From an uncultured Clostridia bacterium (GTDB taxonomy: Bacteria; Bacillota; Clostridia; Oscillospirales; SIG627): a DNA stretch of 64,000 nucleotides. The position numbers and the translations under genes were made by a program. Below the pieces are notes generated by a model. It saw only the letters and a program-made list of their open reading frames with translations, was not told the origin of the DNA and searched no databases. The stretch covers positions 1-64,000 of the forward strand of contig CANQBV010000004.1 of NCBI GenBank assembly GCA_947589595.1. Direction: 5' to 3'. The stretch's first letter is position 1, and every line of letters begins with the position of its first letter. This document shows, piece by piece, positions 25,302 to 32,956 of the stretch.

Positions 25302-27550
25302 ATGAAATTCTGCCGTATTTTTGCCGGAATCATTCGCTTTGGGAAAAAGTGCCCGAGGGAAAAAAGCCCCCGCGGGACTCTGCCGCCGCTTTTGCTTCTT
25401 CCCGCAGCGAATATCATTCCAAAATTTCGCTTTTTCTGCGCTTCCGGCTCTCCGGCAAGGCGATCGCCCTGCAAGGCGAAGCGGACGGCGTGGAAATTGA
25501 AAACGGCCGTGTGACCGTGGACGAGTACATCTTTTTACCGCAGCAGGCGGATTTTTTCGGCTCCGTGCGCGAAACCGCCCTTTTCCGCGGCAAGCTCCTG
25601 GCTCTGGCGCTTGCCAACGCCAAACAATACCGTGAAATCTCCCTGCGGCTTGTGGTATTTGCCGAGGGCAGAACCGAATGGCAGACAGAGCATTTTACCA
25701 AGGAAGAGCTCTCCGCGTTTTTCCGGCCGCTTTGCCCGCGCCTTTTGGAGATCGCCCGGTGGTTCGAAAAGCGCGAAAACTGCATCCGCTTCCCCTACGA
25801 CCATTTGCGCGAAGGGCAAAGGGAGCTGATCAAAAGCGTTTACAGTGCCGTCAAAGGCTCGTATCGGCTCTACGCCTGCGCCCCGACCGGAGTCGGTAAA
25901 ACGCTTTCGGTGCTGTACCCTGCCATGAAGGCGTTGGAGAAAGGCGTGGTTTCACAGGTTTTCTACCTATCTCCGAAAAACACGCTCAAAAAACAGGCCG
26001 CCGAAACGGCGCTTTTGCTGCAAAATGAAAAAAAGCTGCGCGTTTTAACCCTTTCCGCCAAAATGGCTCTCTGCCCCCATGCCCTGGAGGAATGCGACAT
26101 GGCGCGCTGCGAATATGCCGACGCCTTTTACGCCAAGCTTCCCGGCGCGCTGACGCGCCTTCTGGACGCTCCGGAGATTGACGCCAAACGGCTGCAGACC
26201 GTTGCCGGAGAAGAAAAAATCTGCCCTTTTGAACTGGCGCTGCAGGCAATCCGCTTTTGCGATCTCATTATTTGCGACTACAACCACGTTTTCGCACCGG
26301 GCATTGCCCTGCCGGTAGCCGGAAAGGACAAGCTGCTTCTGATCGACGAAGCGCACAACCTACCGCTGCGCATCCGTGAAAACTATTCCGAAAGTCTTTC
26401 CCCGCGCGATCTGGATCCGCTTTTTGCCGATGAAAGCCTGATCGCCCGGCTGGCGGCCGCCGAGTGCGGCGAACTGGCCGCGCACTTTGCCGCCATGCGG
26501 AAGGAATTTCAGGAAAAGAAAGTGTATTTTTCCTTTGAAGCTCCGCAAAAGCTCCTTTCTCTCTGTGAAAAGCTGGCGCCCAAGCTCGGCTTCGCCCTGC
26601 GGGACGGTTTCGGTTTTCCGGAAGAAGCCACCCGCCAAACGCTGCGCACGCTCTACGTCAAGTGCCGCCGGTTTGTGTTTTTAGGGAAAAATTTCAATGC
26701 GGATTTCGCTTTTCTCCCTTTTGCCGAGGGCGGCGGAAAAATCGCTCTCCTGCACCCGCGCGGCAAAATCGAAGAAAGCCTTTTTTCCTGGAAAAGCGCC
26801 GTGTTTTTCTCCGCCACGCTGCTCCCCGAGGCCTATTATTTCGAAACGCTCGGCGGCCGGGACTGCGATACCTTCCTTTCGCTTCCCTCGCCTTTCCCGC
26901 GGGGCAATTTGTTCGTAGGGATCTGCGACCTGGACGTTTCCTACCGGCAGCGCTACGTGACCGCGCCGAAGCTTTGCAGCATTATCCGCTCCGCCACGCT
27001 TTCCAAAACCGGCAATTACATGGTTTTTCTTCCCTCTTTTGAATACTTAAACCTCGTGGCGCTGGAATATAAAAAACGTTTCTGCGACCAAAAAATCCTT
27101 GTGCAGGAAAAGTTCATGACCGCAGCGCAGCGCCGCGCTTTTTTGGAGGAATTTTCCAAGCCGCGCGCCGCCACGCTGATCGCCTTCTGTGTCATGGGCG
27201 GTATTTTCTCCGAAGGGATCGATCTCTATGGCGACGCCCTCTCCGGCGTGGTCGCCGTCGGTACCGGCTTCCCGCCTCCCAGCGCCGAAGCGGAAGCGGA
27301 AAGCGCTTCCTACTACGAAAAAGGGCTGGACGGCAAAAGCTTTGCCTATACCCTGCCGGGCTTTAACCGGGTCCTGCAGGCGGCGGGCCGCGTCATCCGC
27401 AGCGAAACCGACCGCGGATTTCTCCTGCTGTGCGATACCCGCTACTGCCAGGAGGATTTAAAGGAGCTGTTCCCCGAAAGCTGGGAGAATGCGGTGCTTC
27501 TGGAACGCGACCGCCAGATCCGCCTTTCTTTGGAAAATTTCTGGCAATAG
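25274..27550 (+). CDS. Rad3/XPD-like superfamily 2 DNA helicase with Fe-S motif
   Basis: ATP-dependent DNA helicase of 758 residues. The N-terminal ~170 residues resemble the PD-(D/E)XK-type domain of bacterial Rad3-like helicases (LSGKAIALQGEADGV, GRVTVDEY), but the Lys expected after the last acidic residue is replaced (EYIFL), so nuclease activity is doubtful. The helicase has Walker A APTGVGKT, four cysteines between motifs Ia and II (CPHALEECDMARC ... CPFEL) typical of an XPD [4Fe-4S] cluster, a DEAH box, and motif VI QAAGRVIRSETDRG. Likely role in DNA repair or processing. The ATG follows GAGGAGG and overlaps the preceding gene. Confidence 0.88.
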   Translation: MDGEQILSLNEILPYFCRNHSLWEKVPEGKKPPRDSAAAFASSRSEYHSKISLFLRFRLSGKAIALQGEADGVEIENGRVTVDEYIFLPQQADFFGSVRETALFRGKLLALALANAKQYREISLRLVVFAEGRTEWQTEHFTKEELSAFFRPLCPRLLEIARWFEKRENCIRFPYDHLREGQRELIKSVYSAVKGSYRLYACAPTGVGKTLSVLYPAMKALEKGVVSQVFYLSPKNTLKKQAAETALLLQNEKKLRVLTLSAKMALCPHALEECDMARCEYADAFYAKLPGALTRLLDAPEIDAKRLQTVAGEEKICPFELALQAIRFCDLIICDYNHVFAPGIALPVAGKDKLLLIDEAHNLPLRIRENYSESLSPRDLDPLFADESLIARLAAAECGELAAHFAAMRKEFQEKKVYFSFEAPQKLLSLCEKLAPKLGFALRDGFGFPEEATRQTLRTLYVKCRRFVFLGKNFNADFAFLPFAEGGGKIALLHPRGKIEESLFSWKSAVFFSATLLPEAYYFETLGGRDCDTFLSLPSPFPRGNLFVGICDLDVSYRQRYVTAPKLCSIIRSATLSKTGNYMVFLPSFEYLNLVALEYKKRFCDQKILVQEKFMTAAQRRAFLEEFSKPRAATLIAFCVMGGIFSEGIDLYGDALSGVVAVGTGFPPPSAEAEAESASYYEKGLDGKSFAYTLPGFNRVLQAAGRVIRSETDRGFLLLCDTRYCQEDLKELFPESWENAVLLERDRQIRLSLENFWQ

Positions 27551-27617
27551 TCCTTGCAAATTCAAACGGAATTCTATATAATCATCATTGAAAAATCACT
27601 TTCGGAAAGGAGAAAAA

Positions 27618-29024
27618 ATGTCCGGATCCCAAAAATCACCCTCGATGGATTCATTCTTTTTAGGCAATATGATTTCTTCTTCCGAGACGAAAAAAGAATC
27701 GGTACCGGCCTCTGCAAAAGAGCCGGCGCTTTCCGGCGAAAAGCCGAAAAAGCACGCCCTGCGCCCCCGGCGGGATATAAAAAAAGCGGAACCCGCGCCC
27801 TCTCCCGTAAAGCCGGAAACGGTCGATCCGCTTACCTGCATTTCTTTCGGCGATGAAGAAACAAAGGAGGAAGTCCTCCTTTCCGTCGTAAAAGAAAAAT
27901 CGCAGCCTGCCAAAATCGAAGCCGCTGCGGAAAAAGCGCCGCCGGCGCCGTCCGAAAAAGAAGCAAGCGCGCCGGAGTCTTACCGTCAAAAGAAAAAAAA
28001 GAAAGAAGCAAAACGCGCCCCCGAAAAAACGCCTTTGAGCGCGGCGCCCGAAAAACCGGTCAAAAAAATGCCGCCGATCCCGGCGCCCGAAAAAGCGCCG
28101 GATACGGAATTTTCCCGTTCGCTGGACGGGGAATACGGCGTTTGGCAGGACCCGGAAAAAAACAAAAAGCGCGCGTTTTCCCTGCAGGATAAAATCCGCT
28201 ACGCTTTTTTGTTCGTTTCGATATTCGGTTTTTTATTCGCCGGCTTTCTGGTCGGCCGCAAGCTGTACAGCTATTACGAAGCAAGCGCGCTCTATCAGGA
28301 TTTGCGCGATATGGTAAACCAAACCGACCGTTTTGCGGAAAGCTACCTCCCGCGCAATCCTTCCAGTGTGGAATCCTTAAAAATTTCCGATCTGTTAAGC
28401 GGAAAAACCGTCTCCTCCAACGGCGGCAGCACGGCTATGAACTCCGCTCAGCAAAACTTGGTTTCCAAGCTCAATAATCTCCGCGCCATCAATTCCGACC
28501 TTGCCGGCTGGATCACCATTTCCGGCACGGTGGTGGATTATCCCGTGATGTGGACGCAAACGAAAAGCTATTATCTGCACCGCGATTTTTACGGCAATTA
28601 TCTTTCCTCCGGCACGCTGTATATCGACAATCGCAATTCACGCGATCTCTCCCAAAACCGCAATACCGTCATCTTCGGGCACAATATGACCAACGGCAGC
28701 ATGTTTGCTTCCCTGTACGATTTTTCCTCGCCCACGCTTTTCTACGGCGCGCGGATCGAAATCGCCACTACCGATGGCATTTATATCTACACGCCGTTTT
28801 CAGTGCATGAATCCAACGCCATGGATAATTACTTCGAAACCGATTTTGTTTCCGACGCCGACTTTTTGGATTTCTGCGAAGAGCTCCAGTTCATTTCGCT
28901 CCAGCCGATGGAGCACGAATTCACGCGCGACACGCAAATTCTCACGCTGTCTACCTGCACGAACAACCACGGCGCCGATCAGCGTTTTGTGGTACACGCG
29001 TATCTTTCGCAGGTCATCCGCTGA
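27618..29024 (+). CDS. Class B sortase with long cytoplasmic N-terminal tail
   Basis: Membrane-anchored transpeptidase that attaches surface proteins or pilins to the cell wall. Residues ~1-190 are Lys/Glu/Pro/Ala-rich and predicted disordered. A single membrane helix follows (AFLFVSIFGFLFAGFLVG), then the extracellular sortase fold with VDYPVMWTQ, catalytic His355 (FGHNM), Cys447 (TLSTC) and Arg456 (DQRFVVHAYL). The tail is far longer than in typical SrtB. ATG 27618 follows AAAGGAG. No sortase substrate with a C-terminal sorting signal was seen in the window. Confidence 0.92.
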   Translation: MSGSQKSPSMDSFFLGNMISSSETKKESVPASAKEPALSGEKPKKHALRPRRDIKKAEPAPSPVKPETVDPLTCISFGDEETKEEVLLSVVKEKSQPAKIEAAAEKAPPAPSEKEASAPESYRQKKKKKEAKRAPEKTPLSAAPEKPVKKMPPIPAPEKAPDTEFSRSLDGEYGVWQDPEKNKKRAFSLQDKIRYAFLFVSIFGFLFAGFLVGRKLYSYYEASALYQDLRDMVNQTDRFAESYLPRNPSSVESLKISDLLSGKTVSSNGGSTAMNSAQQNLVSKLNNLRAINSDLAGWITISGTVVDYPVMWTQTKSYYLHRDFYGNYLSSGTLYIDNRNSRDLSQNRNTVIFGHNMTNGSMFASLYDFSSPTLFYGARIEIATTDGIYIYTPFSVHESNAMDNYFETDFVSDADFLDFCEELQFISLQPMEHEFTRDTQILTLSTCTNNHGADQRFVVHAYLSQVIR

Positions 29025-29025
29025 T

Positions 29026-29331
29026 TTACAGCTCCAGATCAATCGCCGCGCGGCTTTCGCGCAGGGGCCGCATAAACGCGCCGACCGCCTTATGGTCGGG
29101 GTGAACGATATACGCATCCAGGTCCTCCTGCGAAGCAAAATCGCTGATCAGAACAAGATCCGCGTTTTCGGGATTTGCCCCCTTTTTGTTGATATAGGTT
29201 TCGCTTTTTAAAATCAGGTCAATCTTCTGCGGAAGCGCATCCAGCATTTCGCGCGTCAGGCGTACGTTTTCTTCTTTTTTTCTTCCTTCCGCTTCCTCTA
29301 AAAAGCGGAACAAAACGATGTGTCTTACCAT
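29026..29331 (-). CDS. Dabb (stress-responsive A/B barrel) family protein
   Basis: Small ferredoxin-like dimeric barrel of 101 residues. MVRHIVLFRF at the start, ETYINKKGANPENADLVLISDFASQEDLDAYIVHPDHKAV in the middle, and a C-terminal amphipathic strand match the Dabb family. The biochemical role is generally unknown. The ATG follows AAGGAG. It converges on the sortase gene with a 1-base gap, so the two transcripts probably overlap. Confidence 0.88.
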   Translation of the reverse strand: MVRHIVLFRFLEEAEGRKKEENVRLTREMLDALPQKIDLILKSETYINKKGANPENADLVLISDFASQEDLDAYIVHPDHKAVGAFMRPLRESRAAIDLEL

Positions 29332-29346
29332 AGTTTTCTCCTTTTT

Positions 29347-29371
29347 GCAGCGCTTCGGCGCTGCATTTTTT
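29347..29371 (+). terminator. Hairpin with T-run upstream of the Dabb gene
   Basis: GCAGCGC-TTCG-GCGCTGC with a UUCG-type tetraloop, followed on the plus strand by seven T. It would end plus-strand transcripts running antisense through the Dabb gene from the sortase operon. Confidence 0.6.
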
Positions 29372-29464
29372 TATCGGTTTTTATTGTACCATACGCGCTT
29401 CCCGATTACAAGCCCGAAAAAATTCGAAATTTTGTTAAAAGAAAATAATTTTTTATTAAAAAAC

Positions 29465-29493
29465 TTGACATAGTTTTGATAGGATGCTATAAT
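29465..29493 (+). promoter_or_regulatory. Consensus promoter of the sigma-factor gene
   Basis: TTGACA (29465-29470), 17-bp spacer, TATAAT (29488-29493): a perfect housekeeping promoter 33 bases before the start codon. Confidence 0.88.
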
Positions 29494-29525
29494 ACTATAC
29501 AGATAGATATAAGGATAAGAATGGA

Positions 29526-30113
29526 ATGGCGAATCCGAAGGAAAAAACCGATCCCGTTGCAAAAGAAAGCCTTCTTTTGCAGTGCGTTTCGCTTTTTCGC
29601 GCCGGAGACAGCGAAGCTTTTGGAAACCTGGTTTCCCTTTCCGCTTCCCTGATAGAAAGTGTCGTTGCTTCTTTCTCTGTCCCGCTTTCCGAAAAGGACG
29701 ATCTCTACCAGGAAGCCCTGATCGGTCTTTATAAAGCCGCTCTGGCCTATCGTCCCAGCCTTTCTTCCTTTTCCACCTTTGCCTATCTTTGCATGAGATC
29801 CAACATTCTTTCCTTTCTGCGCAAGTCGCAGAAATCCGTTTCGGTCGATTCGGTGGACGATTGGGAAACCGTTTTCCCGAAAGACGCCCCTTTTTCCGAT
29901 CCGGAGCATGCGCTGCTCGCCCAGGAAGCGCTGCAGCACCTGCTGCTGCAGATCGACCGGGTGCTCTCTCCTTTGGAGAACCGCATTCTCGGGCTGCATT
30001 TGCAGGGGCGCACGCGCGAGGAAATTGCCGCGCTTTGCCAGCTGGAAGTTAAGAGTGTGGACAATGCGCTTTTCCGCTGCCGCCGGAAACTGAAGTCGGT
30101 GTTGGAAAATTAA
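29526..30113 (+). CDS. RNA polymerase sigma factor (SigH/sporulation-like, sigma-70 family)
   Basis: 195-residue sigma factor. Region 2 is recognisable in DLYQEALIGLYKAALAYRPSLSSFSTFAYLCMRSNILSFLRK (residues ~60-105). Region 4 lies in LSPLENRILGLHLQGRTREEIAALCQLEVKSVDNALFRCRRKL. The size and region 2 resemble SigH more than ECF factors. The regulon is unknown. The ATG follows AAGGATAAG. A tRNA-like RNA and a zinc-ribbon gene follow on the same strand. Confidence 0.9.
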   Translation: MANPKEKTDPVAKESLLLQCVSLFRAGDSEAFGNLVSLSASLIESVVASFSVPLSEKDDLYQEALIGLYKAALAYRPSLSSFSTFAYLCMRSNILSFLRKSQKSVSVDSVDDWETVFPKDAPFSDPEHALLAQEALQHLLLQIDRVLSPLENRILGLHLQGRTREEIAALCQLEVKSVDNALFRCRRKLKSVLEN

Positions 30114-30120
30114 AGAATAT

Positions 30121-30193
30121 GCCCGTGTAGCTTAAAGAGAGCGTTTTGATCGGCAACGATCTAAAAGGGTAGCGGTGCAAGTCCGTTCTGGGC
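30121..30193 (+). ncRNA. tRNA-like structured RNA, not decodable as a normal tRNA
   Basis: The 73 bases run from GCCCG... to ...CTGGGC. The ends pair over about 5 bp. A D-arm-like segment (GCTTAAAGAGAGC) follows. A T-arm-like hairpin (AGCGG-TGCAAGT-CCGTT) keeps the C56/A58 positions of a T-loop. In place of an anticodon arm there is a ~9-bp stem capped by a GCAA (GNRA) tetraloop, so no anticodon is present. It begins 8 bases after the sigma-factor stop and ends 30 bases before the zinc-ribbon start. It may be a degenerate tRNA or a regulatory leader for the zinc-ribbon gene. Confidence 0.45.
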
Positions 30194-30222
30194 AACAATT
30201 TTATTTTAATGAGGTATGGCAC

Positions 30223-30504
30223 ATGTACGAAGACAAGACTTTAGTATGCAAAGAATGCGGGAACGAATTCGTTTTCACCGCCGGTGAACAGGAATTCTAT
30301 GCAGAGAAAGGCTTCCAGAACGAGCCCCAAAGATGCAAAGCCTGCAGAGACGCGAGAAAGAACGCATCCAGACAGGCAAGAGAGTACTTCACTACTACCT
30401 GCGCAAACTGCGGCAAAGAAGCAAAGGTTCCTTTCCAGCCGACCAGCGATCGTCCTGTATACTGCAGCGACTGCTTTGCAGCTATGAAGGAAAACAACGA
30501 ATAA
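30223..30504 (+). CDS. Double zinc-ribbon protein
   Basis: 93 residues with two four-cysteine clusters: CKECGNEF...CKAC and CANCGKEA...CSDC, each separated by ~25 residues. This matches the probable zinc-ribbon family common in Firmicutes and other bacteria, whose function is not settled (nucleic-acid or protein binding). ATG 30223 follows GAGG by 9 bases. A strong terminator follows directly. Confidence 0.88.
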   Translation: MYEDKTLVCKECGNEFVFTAGEQEFYAEKGFQNEPQRCKACRDARKNASRQAREYFTTTCANCGKEAKVPFQPTSDRPVYCSDCFAAMKENNE

Positions 30505-30515
30505 TTTACAAAAAC

Positions 30516-30555
30516 AAAAAAGGTAACTCGCCTCTTGGCGAGTTACCTTTTTTGT
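30516..30555 (+). terminator. Terminator of the zinc-ribbon gene
   Basis: AAAAAGGTAACTCGCC pairs perfectly with GGCGAGTTACCTTTTT around a TCTT loop, with flanking A and T runs. Confidence 0.9.
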
Positions 30556-30657
30556 TGCCGGCGTATTACGATAGAAGAGCAAAAGAAAAATTTTTGAAGG
30601 GTGTGTAAAACGACAAATTCCGATGCAACTTTTGCAAAGCACTCCTCGCCCGGCACA

Positions 30658-31257
30658 CTATTTCTGAATACTCTTCCGCCCGCTTTCCGCGCTCTGCTTG
30701 GGTTCCAGTCGGACGCGAAAGGGTCTTAGCTGCGGCGAACGGTGAAAAAACTTTCTTTGCGCCAGATCGCGGCTTTTCCGCCTGCGGATTGCCCGCAGAC
30801 CGGTTTCGGAAAGCCGATAGCGATGCGTTTTGGTTCTCCTGACCTGCGGCATTTCTTTTAAAAGCCGGGCGCGCAGCTCTTTTTTGGCGCGGGCGCCCTG
30901 CCGGTACACAGTTCTCAGCGAATAAAAGCTCCGGTCGGCAATCTCCTCATGTGTGCAGCCGTATAAATACCGTTGGATCGCGTATTGCCGGATCGGCCCG
31001 GAATCAATTTTTTCACAGGCGGCGGCGATACGCGCAGCATATTTACAGTAAAGCCTTTGCATCCGTCGAATTCTGATTTCCCATTCCTTTTCCGGCATGA
31101 CCACCGATTCCGGCAAAATCGCCAGCGCCCGTGTCTGCCGCGCCTGATCGATAAACAGCCGGAACTGCGGACTGGCTCGCAGGCATTTTTCTCTCTGGAT
31201 CTCCGTAATTTTCCGTTTCAGCGCCTCAAAACGCGCCATATATTCCTCAAAGGTCAT
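30658..31257 (-). CDS. Phage-like sigma-70 region 4/RinA-type HTH protein
   Basis: 199 basic residues from ATG 31257. The central segment QYAIQRYLYGCTHEEIADRSFYSLRTVYRQGARAKKEL is a sigma region 4-like helix-turn-helix, as in phage RinA/DUF1492-type late regulators. The C-terminal third is Arg-rich. The start is set by GGGGAAG and an ATGA overlap with the upstream small gene; the longer frame reads back into that gene. The pair is controlled by the operator promoter at 31516-31565 and looks like an isolated phage-derived regulatory operon. Confidence 0.65.
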   Translation of the reverse strand: MTFEEYMARFEALKRKITEIQREKCLRASPQFRLFIDQARQTRALAILPESVVMPEKEWEIRIRRMQRLYCKYAARIAAACEKIDSGPIRQYAIQRYLYGCTHEEIADRSFYSLRTVYRQGARAKKELRARLLKEMPQVRRTKTHRYRLSETGLRAIRRRKSRDLAQRKFFHRSPQLRPFRVRLEPKQSAESGRKSIQK

Positions 31258-31472
31258 ATCGCTTCCCCGGAATTTTCTTCTTCGCCAAGACGGGCGACTC
31301 TGCCGGCAGATCCGGCGCTGTGAAGCTCCGTTTCGATCTCTTCTAAAATCCAATTCAATTCCTCGCCCGTTTCCGGCAAAATCGGCACAATCAGATCCTG
31401 CAAATCCTGCATTTTTTCATAAGCGCGCAGCAATATATCTTCCCGGTCCAAAAACCCGGTTTTCTGAATCAT
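31254..31472 (-). CDS. Small protein of the phage-like operon
   Basis: 72 residues, starting MIQKTGFLDREDILLRAYEKMQDLQDLIVPILPETGEEL: acidic, helical, without signal or membrane segment; no family recognised. The ATG at 31472 follows GAGGGAGAA; the longer in-frame reading would start upstream of the promoter -10 and is rejected. First gene of the two-gene operon. Confidence 0.6.
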   Translation of the reverse strand: MIQKTGFLDREDILLRAYEKMQDLQDLIVPILPETGEELNWILEEIETELHSAGSAGRVARLGEEENSGEAI

Positions 31473-31515
31473 TGTTCTCCCTCTTTTCTTTTTCTGTTTT
31501 CCATTGCTCGCGCCT

Positions 31516-31565
31516 ATTGTATCACGAAATTTCGTAATAGTCAATATGTTTTAACTAAATTTAGT
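31516..31565 (-). promoter_or_regulatory. Promoter with two palindromic operators 30 bp apart
   Basis: Minus strand: TTGACT (-35, 31539-31544), 17-bp spacer, TACAAT (-10, 31516-31521). The spacer holds the perfect palindrome ACGAAATTTCGT (31524-31535). A second perfect palindrome, ACTAAATTTAGT (31554-31565), sits just upstream of -35. Centres are 30 bp apart, three helical turns, and a half-site-like TTACGAATTT follows at ~31572. This is the layout of a tightly repressed phage-type promoter. The repressor is not identified in the window. Confidence 0.8.
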
Positions 31566-31596
31566 AATTTTTTACGAATTTTCAGAATGGAATTCA

Positions 31597-31640
31597 CAAA
31601 AAAAGACCCGGCGGCCTGCGAAAGCCGATTGCCGGGTCTT
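31597..31640 (-). terminator. Terminator of the acidic lipoprotein gene
   Basis: AAGACCCGGC (31603-31612) and GCCGGGTCTT (31631-31640) pair, with a T-run on the minus strand, 15 bases beyond the stop of the gene at 31655. Confidence 0.85.
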
Positions 31641-31654
31641 GTTCTCGTTCCTAT

Positions 31655-32017
31655 TTAGTTGTTGTTCGAACCCATATTGCTGCCCGAACCGGGTTCACCG
31701 CTGAGGGCGGGGTTATTGTCCTGGTTGGGCGCGCCGCCGCTCAGGTTGCCGTCGTCGGCGTCATTGGTAAGGTCGTCGTCCATACCGCCGAGTCCGGGGT
31801 CCTCGTTGTTTCCTTCCGAGGTCGTAAAGCCGGGATCGGTCATGTCTTCGGTCAATTGATTGGTATTTTCATCCCAGAGATCGGTTTCGTTTTCTTTTGT
31901 TTCAGGAGCGGTTTCATGATACGTGCCGCCTGTAGGATTGTCGATCTTTTCGTCCTGGCAGGCAGTGAAAGGGATCATCATAACAAACGAAAGGATCACT
32001 GCAAATAATTTCTTCAT
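31655..32017 (-). CDS. Small acidic low-complexity lipoprotein
   Basis: 120 residues from ATG 32017: signal peptide MKKLFAVILSFVMMIPFTAC with lipobox FTAC, then a Asp/Glu/Asn/Gly/Thr-rich tail without regular fold, ending GEPGSGSNMGSNNN. Probably a surface-exposed tether or decoy protein; no family recognised. The 17-residue upstream extension lacks a signal and is not used. Preceded by AAAGGA. Confidence 0.75.
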   Translation of the reverse strand: MKKLFAVILSFVMMIPFTACQDEKIDNPTGGTYHETAPETKENETDLWDENTNQLTEDMTDPGFTTSEGNNEDPGLGGMDDDLTNDADDGNLSGGAPNQDNNPALSGEPGSGSNMGSNNN

Positions 32018-32172
32018 TCTTTTTTCCTTTCTCGTATGGGGGCAAAAATAGTTTCCCCGGAAAGGCAATTTTCATGTACGACGGATTTTTATTTTACGTG
32101 AAAAAGCGCTTTCAAAATCCCCCGGAATAACTTCGGTGATTTCCAAACAATAATTTTCATCCGAATCCCCCC

Positions 32173-32319
32173 TTATGAATTTGAAAAAAGAATACCGGTC
32201 GTCACAATCACGCCCGCTTCCAAAATGATCAAAAGTGTTTTCGGCAAAAAGAATGAAACCAGAATCCCCGCGCCGAAAGCGGCCACGCCGATTCCGACCG
32301 TTTTTGCTGTGCCAACCAT
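32173..32319 (-). CDS. 48-residue membrane protein
   Basis: ATG 32319, 8 bases after GGAG, encodes MVGTAKTVGIGVAAFGAGI and then LVSFFLPKTLLIILEAGVIV and TTGILFSNS, ending at TAA 32173-32175. Two short hydrophobic helices around a Pro-Lys turn are visible. It is of the type of small membrane proteins found near sporulation or envelope genes in Clostridia, but no family is recognised. The good ribosome binding site and hydrophobic composition support translation. Confidence 0.65.
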   Translation of the reverse strand: MVGTAKTVGIGVAAFGAGILVSFFLPKTLLIILEAGVIVTTGILFSNS

Positions 32320-32425
32320 TTTGTTCACTCCAAAATATGTTTTCACTTTCAGTATATGCAGCGCCTCGGAAAAGATTTCACTGGCAAGCAGGAATTTTTT
32401 TCATAAAATACAATGAGGTGATCGC

Positions 32426-32929
32426 GTGAAAAAACATTCCTCTCTGACTCCGCTGCCGGAAGGGAGAAAATACCCGGGCAGAGATACCGTTTGCGGGAAG
32501 CTTTCTTTTACCAAAATCGAAGGAAAAGCGCCGGCCGGCGACGTTTTTATGCGCTATCTTTTGCGCTTGCCGGAATTTGAGGAAGAAAGGATGCAAAAAG
32601 CAAATCGGCTTTTCCGAAAATGCGCCGAGCTGTTTTTTCATTCCTCCCTGGAAGAAACAAAAAAAAGTGCCGCGCCGCTTTTTGCCCGGCTGGAATGGGA
32701 ACCGATTCAGGAGGGGGAAACGCTTGGGCTTGACCTGTATTATGATTTAGCGCCGTTTGAAAAACAACAAAAGAAATTTTTCGGCAGGATCCTGCTTTTG
32801 GAAAACGGTACGCTTTTTTCTTTCAAGAAAAAAACAGCCGACTCCCCGGAAGAGAAAAAACCGGTGCGCTTATCGCACCGATCTTTGTTTCGGGGATTTT
32901 TCAAGAAAAAATCCCCGAAACCGTCTTAA
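32426..32929 (+). CDS. Hypothetical basic protein
   Basis: 167 residues, no signal or membrane helix, with strongly basic ends (MKKHSS... FFKKKSPKPS) and a central alpha/beta region (MRYLLRLPEFEEERMQKANRLFRKCAELF...LGLDLYYDLAPFEK). GTG 32426 follows GAGGTGA. Not recognised. It converges on aspA with a 27-base gap, without a clear terminator between. Confidence 0.65.
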   Translation: MKKHSSLTPLPEGRKYPGRDTVCGKLSFTKIEGKAPAGDVFMRYLLRLPEFEEERMQKANRLFRKCAELFFHSSLEETKKSAAPLFARLEWEPIQEGETLGLDLYYDLAPFEKQQKKFFGRILLLENGTLFSFKKKTADSPEEKKPVRLSHRSLFRGFFKKKSPKPS

Positions 32930-32956
32930 ATCAGTCCCGATTTTGCCTGCGCCCCT

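Noticed and set aside
32080..32140. 18-codon plus-strand ORF starting at the ATG near 32073
   Set aside because: Too short, weak ribosome binding context and no hydrophobic or conserved-looking pattern.
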